Positions 29,582 through 37,283 of a stretch of 37,283 nucleotides of DNA are shown piece by piece. The DNA is from Dissophora ornata (lineage: Eukaryota; Mortierellomycota; Mortierellomycetes; Mortierellales; Mortierellaceae): assembly GCA_025201705.1 (NCBI GenBank), contig MU616839.1, positions 1 to 37,283 of the forward strand. The letters are read 5' to 3'. The position numbers and the translations under genes were made by a program. Position 1 is the stretch's first letter. Each line of letters opens with the position of its first letter. Under the pieces are notes generated by a model that did not search any database, had not been told where the DNA came from, and saw only the letters and a list, made by a program, of their open reading frames with translations.

Positions 29582-31370
29582 TTACTTGCCCTTGTAAACG
29601 GGCTTTCTCTTCTCGCGGAATGCAGCGAGACCTAACACCATAGACAAAGGGGAAGGTGGTGTGTTAGTATGTCGAAGAAGTGAATAGGATCAAACACTTT
29701 TCTCGCTCATCACGCCACTACCCGTTACCTTCCAAACGATCTTCGGTGGGCATGATCTGGGCGTAACAAGCCTGCTCGTACTCCAATCCGGAATCACTAT
29801 TGGGGAAAAACGAAAAAGAAAAAAGAAAAAACGCCGAATATCATAAGAAGTCTTGATCCAATTTTGCCAAGATCATAAGAACAGTAGAGAGACGTTCTAC
29901 GCTTCCACAGTCTTCCTTACATCTCAAACTGAGTGCCCTTGTCAATAGCGCTCTTAGCCATACGAATGGCCAGGGGCCCCATTGGCAGCATCTCGCGAGC
30001 GACCTCGAGAGCCTTGTTGTATGCAGAATCCTCCTCGACAGCGTGGTTCAAAATGCCAAACTCCTTTGCAGAAGCAGAGTTCAAAATCTTGGATGAGAAG
30101 ATAAGTTCCTTGGCCTTGGGGATTCCGATCAAGCGAGGCAGGCGCTGCGTACCGCCAGCACTATAATTGATATATTGAAGAAGATGGCATAAGTAATGAA
30201 GGGACGACAAACCCCAGCGGCAGCAAAGGACATGATTTTTTTCTTTGGCATTGGCATTAGCATTGGCATTAGCACTGGCTCTTGAACTTACCCAGGGATG
30301 ATGGCAAGCTTAGTCTCGACAAGTCCGATCTTGACCTTCTTGTTGCCGCCACCGACTCTCATATCACAGCACAGTGCCAACTCCAAGCCACCTCCGAGAG
30401 CAGCTCCGTCAATGACAGCGATCGTGGGGATAGGCAAGGTCTCGAGCTCACGGAAGCTATCTCTGAGGCTGGCCAAGAACTGCTTGACCTCCGTCATGTT
30501 CATAGTCGAACGCTCCTATTAGTTCAATGAATAAACGAAGAGAAGAACGCGTGGCGCTATGAGTATTAACACCATTCGAAGAAAAAGATGGAGGGGGCAG
30601 GATCCGAGTGAAGTCCTGAATGATCTACTAATGTGCTTACTCTCAAATCCGCGCCTGCACAGAAGGCGCCCTCAACCAAACTCCTGAGGATGACGACTCT
30701 GGCCTCCCTAGTTGGCGGGAAGCGTTGCGAAAAGAGGGGTAGGTGTTAGATCGCACAGGACCACAGCTCGCCGGATACACGTTAAAGTAACAGGCAACCA
30801 AGCACAAGCCGACGAGTCTTTTTCGCCCGTCCTCTCCCTTTATCTCGACAAGGACCCCAATTGCTTCCGCGAAACACCGTATCCGCCCTGTTGATTGATA
30901 GCTCGGCAAGCCCCCTCATCCAGAGATTTTCGAGTCTTGACACTTACTGGTCGTAACGAAGCTCCTGGAGGGCATCACGGAACTCACGCACAAACTTGCG
31001 CGACAAGGCATTGAAGGCTTTGGGGCGGTTAAAGTTCACTACCGCAATGCCTAGTTAACCGAGATGGCGCCAAAAGAGATGATGTGTTGTTCCTCCATTG
31101 TCAGCTGCATGTGTTTGATCTGCCTGTGTACCGGAATAGTCGTTCATGGGCTTGAACCGTGGGAAAAATAAAATAAAATATGTGGGGGTCACAATTTTTT
31201 TTACCAGTGTCGTCGCCTCCCAAACGCTCGAGGAAGCAATCCTTGTCCTCAGGATGAGCAGCAGGCTGCTGGGTCGTGGAGATGAATCGGATTCCCGATG
31301 CCGTTGAGGGGATGAGAGATCTCTGGAGTCGCTGGGGCTGGCAGCTGCGGGCGAGGAATGTGCGAAGCAT
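29582..31370 (-). CDS. AUH: Mitochondrial methylglutaconyl-CoA hydratase (AUH-type enoyl-CoA hydratase)
   Basis: Seven exons on the minus strand: 31370-31205, 31050-30948, 30707-30641, 30515-30292, 30160-29921, 29796-29729 and 29631-29582. Together they total 918 nt, 305 residues, with every splice GT-AG and all phases consistent. The N-terminus is a mitochondrial presequence ([19 protein letters not shown]). The crotonase fold carries [20 protein letters not shown], the oxyanion-hole segment [16 protein letters not shown] with Glu157, [20 protein letters not shown] with Glu179, and [18 protein letters not shown] near the C-terminus, ending KPVYKGK. These match AUH, which hydrates 3-methylglutaconyl-CoA in leucine breakdown. 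A two-residue insertion separates the catalytic glutamates compared with human AUH. Intron 4 has imperfect GGCATTr hexamer repeats. Confidence 0.93.
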
Positions 31371-31698
31371 GGTCGAATGAGGGTCGAGGGTTGAATGAAT
31401 TGTCAGGAGAGGAATTGAAGGGGGTGAAAAATGGGCACTTTAAAAATTTGCTTTCGGCACAGCAAAACCCAGCCACTGTTCACCCCCACACAGGCATCAG
31501 TGGAAATACGTTTCCTTGAGCAATTGAAGGCGGATTTCAGGTGCCATGGGTGCATTTTCTGCCAAAGAAGAAAAGATGCGTAGGTGGGGACATTGAAGTT
31601 TTATTGTCAAAGAAAGCAGCGTTGTTTTCCCTTCGTCAACGCAAAGGGATATGAAGATATTGTACAATTAAAGCATAGCTACTCATTCCGCCGTCTGT

Positions 31699-32928
31699 CT
31701 AGACCTGAGCACCGCTCTTCGAGCGCGCCAAACTCTCAAAGATGCTCTTCGCGTTTTTCACACTATGAACACTCTCTTGGATCACACCTAATCTATCGTC
31801 CTCATCGTGTCTCGCCATCCCTCCAAACGATTTCACAACCTGTCTCGTCTCGTTGTTCGCCATCTCATGGCTCATCTTCCTGACAGGGGTGGGTCTCAGA
31901 GGCCGTGAAGCTGTCGAGAGCGAATAAGCGCTGCAGACACCCCGGGGTTCTGACTCGTTATGACCCCGAACCACATGTGCAATCTCGCTATGACTCTTGT
32001 CTTCGACATCCTTGTACTTTTTGATCATATCACGAACACCGACCTTTCGGTATACAACACGGCCGGTACATGCGCCACCAAAGATCTTGATGCGGTCGGC
32101 GATCGAGTCTGTCTCGGGAGCGTTGACAGAGGTGGTCTTGGTGGTGGCAGTGGCCTCCTCGGCGGCTTGTTTCTTCTTGAGCGCGAGAGTTGCATTGGAA
32201 AAAGCGCGTGTTTGAACGGCGGCAGACGCGTCCGACTTGACAGGACAGTGAGGAGCTTCTGTGGCCATGGTTTTAGGCTTGGTGGTGGTGGCCGCCGGAG
32301 CTACTGAGGTGGTGGTGAAGGTGACTTCGGTAGTTTCGCTGTCAGCGGTAATTGATGACGAAACGGCCATAGTGCAGGTCATTTCTGTCATCTCTTCGAT
32401 ATCCTCATTCTCATGCTCATTCTCATGCTCCGCCTCCTCTTCCGTCTTGTGCCCAACGGCCTGATGCATTTCCTCGACGGGTTCTTTCTCCTTCTCCTTG
32501 TGTTCGGGTGTATGTTTCTCGGTGACATGACTCTTCTCTCTCTTGTGCTCGACAGCATGCTCCTCAGTGACACCGTTCTTCTCCATGTGCTCCATAGAGT
32601 GTTCCTCAGTGAGATCGCTCTTCTCATGCATGTGTTCCATAGCGTGTTCCTCAGTGAGGTCGCTCTTCTCATGAATGTGCGCCATAGCGTGGTCCTCGCC
32701 CCTCTCATGCATATGTTCCATGGCGTGTTCCTCAGTAACGTCGTTCTTCCCTTCGTTCGTTTCCTCCGCTGTTGCAAGGACGTGCTCGTTTACCAGGATA
32801 GAAGAGTTATCATCATTAGCTTTGGCGGTGCTCGAAGCAATGAAGTGGTGGTCAAAGCCAAGGCTGCCATCGGTGCAGGGGCTCATGGGAAGAGCCTCCA
32901 AAGATCGATTGTCGTCGTTATTAATCAT
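31699..32928 (-). CDS. Unrecognised protein with His/Glu tandem repeats
   Basis: An intronless frame of 409 residues from the ATG at 32928 (MINNDDN). The frame is open up to an ATG at 33144, but a TATA box at 33091-33097 lies inside that extension, so the shorter start is preferred. Residues about 65-150 are imperfect 15-20-residue repeats around EEHAMEHMHEKSDLT. A Thr/Ala-rich linker follows, then a conserved-looking C-terminal ~135 residues with similar short motifs DRIKIFGG, VVKSFGGM and AKSIFESLARS. I do not recognise the family. The His-Glu repeats could bind metal ions, but the sequence alone does not show it. Confidence 0.75.
   Translation of the reverse strand: MINNDDNRSLEALPMSPCTDGSLGFDHHFIASSTAKANDDNSSILVNEHVLATAEETNEGKNDVTEEHAMEHMHERGEDHAMAHIHEKSDLTEEHAMEHMHEKSDLTEEHSMEHMEKNGVTEEHAVEHKREKSHVTEKHTPEHKEKEKEPVEEMHQAVGHKTEEEAEHENEHENEDIEEMTEMTCTMAVSSSITADSETTEVTFTTTSVAPAATTTKPKTMATEAPHCPVKSDASAAVQTRAFSNATLALKKKQAAEEATATTKTTSVNAPETDSIADRIKIFGGACTGRVVYRKVGVRDMIKKYKDVEDKSHSEIAHVVRGHNESEPRGVCSAYSLSTASRPLRPTPVRKMSHEMANNETRQVVKSFGGMARHDEDDRLGVIQESVHSVKNAKSIFESLARSKSGAQV
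32515..32745 (-). repeat. Tandem coding repeat (His/Glu-rich)
   Basis: On the plus strand, units around GTGTTCCTCAGTGAgrTCGC and CTTCTCATGCATGTGyTCCA repeat about five times with substitutions. They encode the EEHAMEHMHEKSDLT-type peptide in frame. Confidence 0.75.
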
Positions 32929-33090
32929 AATATTGATTGATATTAGCGGTGGAGACGAGTGGCTCAAGTGAGTGTTGCTGAAAGTAGGAAGCGGGAGGTA
33001 GGAGGTACGCGATGGAAGGGAGGGTTGGAGCGGAGAGAAAAAAAGTGGCGATGAGCGGAATGCAGTATCTCCACTGTGGCATGTCAGCCG

Positions 33091-33097
33091 TTTTATA
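33091..33097 (-). promoter_or_regulatory. TATA box of the His/Glu-repeat gene
   Basis: TATAAAA on the minus strand, about 165 nt before the preferred ATG at 32928 and just downstream of a perfect inverted repeat. Confidence 0.6.
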
Positions 33098-33106
33098 TGC
33101 CAAGTA

Positions 33107-33141
33107 CACCTGCACTGGCCCCAAAATGGCCAGTGCAGGTG
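33107..33141. promoter_or_regulatory. Perfect 14-bp inverted repeat upstream of a TATA box
   Basis: CACCTGCACTGGCC, then 7 nt, then GGCCAGTGCAGGTG. It lies 10-45 bp upstream of the TATA box of the His/Glu-repeat gene. The outer CACCTG is an E-box core. Position and symmetry suggest an operator-like site or a cruciform; function is inferred. Confidence 0.6.
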
Positions 33142-34255
33142 CAAACAGCCAAACGATCGTTGGATTTATTTTTGTTTATTGTGCCTATTGCTAGTCAAGT
33201 TCAGAATGCGAGACCTTCCATTGATGTGCATAATACAAAGAGCGTGTCGGTATAAGCCAGAAGGAGTTTTAAACAATCGCTATTGTACCCATTTTGATGA
33301 CTTGTTATCGCTCGTTGAGGGTTAGGGAACAGAGCGAACCGCCAAACGGTCCACGGCTCTGAATTACTGGTCTGATGCTCCACAGGTCGGGAGGATATAT
33401 GTACGCTTTTGACATTTCTATGCTTCCACCTGAGAACAACTGGGGAAAGGAATGGCTCATCGAAATGAAGCAGAAACACCTTTTTTGGATCGGCACAACC
33501 ACAGTCCCAGTCGCATGGCTGGCGATTGGTATCTCGAGGACAAGGCGATGTAAATTTGTCGCATGGCAGGGACTGATACCGCGCCCATTCTCTGTTCTCA
33601 ACCACAATATCGTCGATGAGGGACTCACCTGGTGCTTTTGACCTTCGCGTGCATCGATGCATTGGAAAGCTAATTAATCTCTCACTCTGTCTTCAGCAAG
33701 CAGTGAGGACAATGGCGTTTCCTATCTTTAGCGTTGACATCTGGATGATATGCAGCTGAGGGGTGTGTGCGGGTTAGCAAAGCCTACGCTGAATATTCCA
33801 TGCGAAGCGATATTGTAGCTCGATGGTGTTCGTTCACTCTGTGGGGCGCCATGTTCCATATAGCATCCATCGGGCCTACAGATGATGCGGCACATGCACA
33901 GTCTGGACACTGGTCCCCACCTCTGTCAGTCGAGATCGTCCTCGCGCCACCAAAAAAGGCATTCCAAAAGGAGCAGTCCAGAGCGGCTGGTGTGCCCCCT
34001 GTGGGAATCATCCAACAACAACAGCTTGCGCAAAAACTACCTTCTCGTGCTCCACGCGCTTGAGACCCCACCTCTCTCTCTCTCTCTGTCTCCCTCTCTC
34101 CACCTCCCAACACCATTCCTTTTGTATTTCTTCACTCCATTCCATCCGTTTCCAAACAATCCCCAGGCACCCTGCTGCAACTTTTCTCTCCGGCAGCCAA
34201 CACACGCAATCCAGGACACATCAACCACACTCCACCTTTCATCCCATCTCAGCCA
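33142..34255. other. Divergent intergenic region
   Basis: Lies between the minus-strand His/Glu-repeat gene and the plus-strand RING gene. Open frames of 60-100 codons occur but have no recognisable domain or splice partners. A CT-rich tract at 34071-34105 probably lies in the RING gene leader or promoter. Confidence 0.5.
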
Positions 34256-35691
34256 ATGAATGGTTCTACGAGCCAAGACTCTCGGTCATCACTAAGTCAT
34301 GTAAGGAACAACCCCTACTTGATCAAGAGCAACTGCTTCCTCCGCAGTGGCCCCCGTCTGCGCTGTCTGCTTCTGAATCATGTGTTGCAAATTTAACATC
34401 CACCAAAATTCCCTCCATGGTGGGGAATGCAGTGTTCGGCAAGGCAATTCTGACTATTTTTTTTGCCACTGGCTCTCTCTCCATCTTTTCTCACACCCCT
34501 CTGCTGTCGTAACAGCAGCTTCAAGAATCGCAAGGAAGCTCCTCTTCCTCCGGTTCGCGCTCGCACATCGACCTCACAGGGCCTGCACCACCTCGGATTA
34601 TTCATCCGAGGACACTGCCAAGCCAAAGCGTTGAAATCATAGAAGTCAACAGCGACGATGAAACGCCACATCACAGTCATGACGAGGACGATGAACGAGA
34701 CGAAGTATTGTTCGTTCGAGAAACCCCAGCCCCTGCGGGAAGTGCCAGTGGAATCAGGAGCGCGAATGGGCGCCAGATGGGAGGCTTTGCCGAAATCCTA
34801 CTACATAACTACTTTCGACAACCAGAGATATATCCGCGAGAGCGGCAGCGAGTGCAGCGGTTGAGAACACCGGAGGATGCAAGACGACAGCGCATGCATC
34901 ATATCCTACAGCGGCAAACTAATCACGCTAACACAGGGATTGGCAATGGAGCAGGGGCATCAAGACGATCACCAAGGAGGACACTGAGAGAGCGGATAGC
35001 GTCGTCAGGGATATGGGGGTATCCAGTAGCCCATTTTCATCAACATGCCCAAGAGGCTGAAGCACCACGCTTTACTGCACCATTGCGAGGGTTCTTTGAG
35101 ACCGTGTTGGCGTACGGATACCCTTATGGTCGGTTTGAGGACGACGTCAACAATTTCGCACCGTTCTTTGATGACGAGGAGCCACACCGACATGTAGGGG
35201 TGGCCGAGGCAAACGATACAGGCCTGGAAGATCCTGAAGAGGAAAACAAGCCACTTGTGCCAGCTCGACCTGGACACACCAAGACGCTCAACCCAGATGT
35301 TACTGTTGCATGCCCAATGTGCCAACTGGAACTAGGTCACCGAGGAAAGGAAAATACAAAACTGTGGGTTGTCGTTGGTTGCGGCCATGTCATCTGCGAT
35401 GACTGCATAGACGGCATCTTTGTCTCAAAAATCGCAATCAAAGGAACTAAGGCACGGCGGCCCTCTGTGTCGAAAAAGGCAAAGGGCAAAGGCAAGGCCA
35501 AGTGGACGGATGCGGATGAGGAACCGGGAACGCAAGGAAACGCTGGCCTTGCTGTACTCCAGGACTCAAGCGCCTTGGAGCCTAAGACACCCCTCGAGGC
35601 AACGTTCAAGGTTGTAAAGAGGACGACGGGATCTTGTCCGAGCTGCAGTCGAAAGATCAAAAGAACGGCCATGCAGCAACTGTATCTGTAA
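34256..35691 (+). CDS. RING-finger protein with SUMO-interacting motifs, candidate STUbL
   Basis: Two exons (34256-34300 and 34516-35691) give 406 residues. The acceptor is a tandem CAGCAG, so exon 2 could also start at 34519. The N-terminal part carries two SUMO-interacting-motif candidates: HIDLT (32-36) and VEIIEVNSDDE (54 onward, hydrophobic core followed by acids). The middle is disordered and acidic. The C-terminal domain has Cys281-x2-Cys284, Cys304-x-His306, Cys309-x2-Cys312 and Cys389-x2-Cys392, a C3HC4 RING pattern with an unusually long ~76-residue basic and disordered insertion before the last pair, then a short tail (KIKRTAMQQLYL). SIMs plus a C-terminal RING are the architecture of SUMO-targeted ubiquitin ligases (Slx8/Rfp, RNF4), nuclear factors in genome stability. 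The assignment is by architecture, not close sequence similarity. Confidence 0.72.
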
Positions 35692-35752
35692 GAGACCTCT
35701 CTCTCTCTTTCTTTCTCTCCATTATCGCTCATAAAGCTATTTGCACATGTAT

Positions 35753-35758
35753 AATAAA
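35753..35758 (+). promoter_or_regulatory. Candidate poly(A) signal of the RING gene
   Basis: AATAAA 62 nt after the stop codon. Confidence 0.5.
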
Positions 35759-36329
35759 CCACCTCTGCTTGAGGCGTTGATGTGGAGAGAGGTCGGAAGG
35801 CCTGTTTGCATCTTGGTCGTTCTCTTTTTTCAGCCTGTACTTCTTGAGCCTAGGCCGACGACAGTACGTCTGTACACCACTCAAGACTGACGATGAATTG
35901 AGGGCATTTCTGGATGTGGAAAGCCATTCAGGTACGAGGGCTATTGAGTAAGTTGTTTGTGTAAAGCAATGACTCTGGTATGTACAAGGTAGTAGATGTC
36001 ATCCAAGGCACGCTGAGTATGATACTTACATTTTATGCTTCGCCTTATAAACAACGAATGGAGGTTAACTACTATGACTGCATCTACAACAGAGTCTTGT
36101 AGTCGTCGCCTTAGTGCGTGTGTGTGTTTTGAGAAGTTGCCTCACTAATCGCAGACATTTGTGTAGCTTCTCCTGATGAAGAGATAATGTCTTTGCTGCC
36201 TAATACGTCCATGCAACAGTGGTCTGAATAGAAGTACTGATGCAGCAGACGTTGCGCCACTTGTCGAGAGCCCGGGCTGTGGAACGTGACGCGGACGATC
36301 TCTTTTCATGAAAACACCCACTGAGAAAA
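35759..36329. other. Intergenic region right of the RING gene
   Basis: No ORF with coding character, repeat array or RNA gene was recognised. Confidence 0.5.
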
Positions 36330-37283
36330 TTGTGGAGGAAGTGCTTCGAAGGAGTTTTCATACCATGCACCCGTCTTGGAACCATATCTCGGGCTCAAAA
36401 TGTTCAGCTTGTGGATGGTCCAATCACGATCCGTTCCTGTGCTACGCGTCACCCTTCTCGTGGCCCGTGCTCAAAGTTCTTTTCGCCTGGGAATGGACAA
36501 AATTCTTTTATGTTCGCACACACAGGAATGCCCAAAGTATCAACAGACCTGAGAAATTCGAGAGACCCCCCCTCAACCTGGCCGTTCCTCAAAGCAGACG
36601 ACATCTATATCGGCAAATGAGGAATTGCCAATACCGAAGGGCATTCAACTGTTGATGGACATTGTGTTTTCCTCACAAGGCGGTGCCTAAGATCGCAGGA
36701 CCAAGGAGAAGGCAAGAAAATATTCAAGCTCAAACTCTTTGGAGCTAGTACCCAGAGGGAGCGAACTGAGGTGCTCGTAGCGTCAAACTTGGGCCGTGAC
36801 AAATTCAGCAAGTTAGAAACTATCACTACCATGGGGGACTTTACCACGCTTGGAAGAGTGTATGGAAAAGTATATGGAAAAGCGTTTCAAGTTGGTATTG
36901 GCGATCCACCAGGAAGTCGAGGACAGGCGAGATATGGAATGATTGGATCCCGAGGAGATGGAGGCTGTTTGGAAAGCTTTGTATTAATTCAATTCCTAAC
37001 GATCGTGAGAGAGTGTATCGCGACCAGGGTATGCACTGCAGTCTGTGTTGTACAGGTGTCTAGAGCCATTGAAGGGATGGATCTTTGAAGGCGCGAACTT
37101 TATGAATAGGGAACACCTTCCTCCCGTCTACATTCCAGTGAAATGTGAGGACATGGTACAGTCGTTCTCGACTCAGTTAGCCGAATCACAAAATCTATTT
37201 AGCCAGCTTACCGTAACCCATTCGCCACAACCCCAACTTAAGTTATCCGTTTCCTCAAAACCAATTCAGCAAAATGTCAAGTG
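36330..37283 (+). pseudogene. Decayed gene of unknown family, runs off the window
   Basis: Protein-like sequence switches frame several times. One frame reads NSFMFAHTGMPKVSTDL, meets TGA at 36618-36620, and continues in the same frame through KIFKLKLFGAS and LVASNLGRDKFSKLETITTM. A near-duplication (GTATGGAAAA, GTATATGGAAAA, around 36862) precedes a shift into a frame with VLAIHQEVEDRRDME and, after another TGA, LDPEEMEAVWKALY. Two more changes lead to CLEPLKGWIFEGANFMNREH, open to the last base. Breaks lacking splice signals favour a pseudogene over introns. I do not recognise the family; short frames and even composition suggest a member of a multicopy fungal family. Confidence 0.55.

Noticed and set aside
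31699..33144. Start of the His/Glu-repeat protein at 33144 (481 residues)
   Set aside because: The extra 72 residues span the TATA box and part of the upstream inverted repeat; the ATG at 32928 fits the promoter position better.
33201..33662. Overlapping small open frames on both strands (about 88-153 codons)
   Set aside because: No domain, signal peptide or intron partner; length is compatible with chance in balanced-composition DNA.

Overview
The window is nuclear DNA of a fungus, most likely an early-diverging one of Mortierella/Mucoromycota type. The genes have short GT-AG introns, long homopolymer and microsatellite tracts between genes, very low-complexity proteins, and a DIRS-type retroelement. 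The lineage is an inference; no rRNA, tRNA or CRISPR array was recognised.

Host genes, left to right: (1) the 3' part of a RhoGEF-like gene with an S/T-rich tail (307-2261, +); (2) an Spb4/DDX55 DEAD-box helicase with 3 exons (2726-5057, +); (3) a type II membrane GH47 alpha-1,2-mannosidase with 4 exons and a long acidic tail (5742-9167, +); (4) a Gln-rich protein with a conserved, possibly PH-like, C-terminal module (9386-12595, -), convergent with the mannosidase; (5) a very large S28 serine carboxypeptidase with 3 exons (14490-18581, +); (6) a small secreted cysteine-rich protein (25397-25939, +); (7) a 7-exon mitochondrial methylglutaconyl-CoA hydratase (29582-31370, -); (8) a His/Glu-repeat protein (31699-32928, -); (9) a protein with SUMO-interacting motifs and a C-terminal RING, a candidate STUbL (34256-35691, +); (10) a decayed, unrecognised gene running off the right edge.

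The stretch 18.6-29.5 kb is a mobile-element island. It holds about 134-bp tandem repeats and two near-identical copies of an anonymous ~0.47-0.49 kb repeat (19799-20284 and 27032-27498). Between these lies a block in which three copies of one terminal-repeat family (20296, 21716, and inverted at 24366-24435) surround a broken DDE-type transposase with a C-terminal chromodomain and a broken primase-polymerase/SF3 helicase gene. To the right is a truncated DIRS-like RT/RNase H element with a canonical -1 frameshift heptamer between its gag-like frame and RT frame.

The most unusual content is this terminal-repeat family, which carries a replication initiator (Prim-Pol plus SF3 helicase) beside a chromodomain transposase. 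It suggests a self-replicating DNA transposon or virus-derived element. The local copy is dead: frameshifts, one of them a 16-bp tandem duplication, and stops break both genes. The host genes show no shared pathway and look like ordinary independently transcribed eukaryotic loci.
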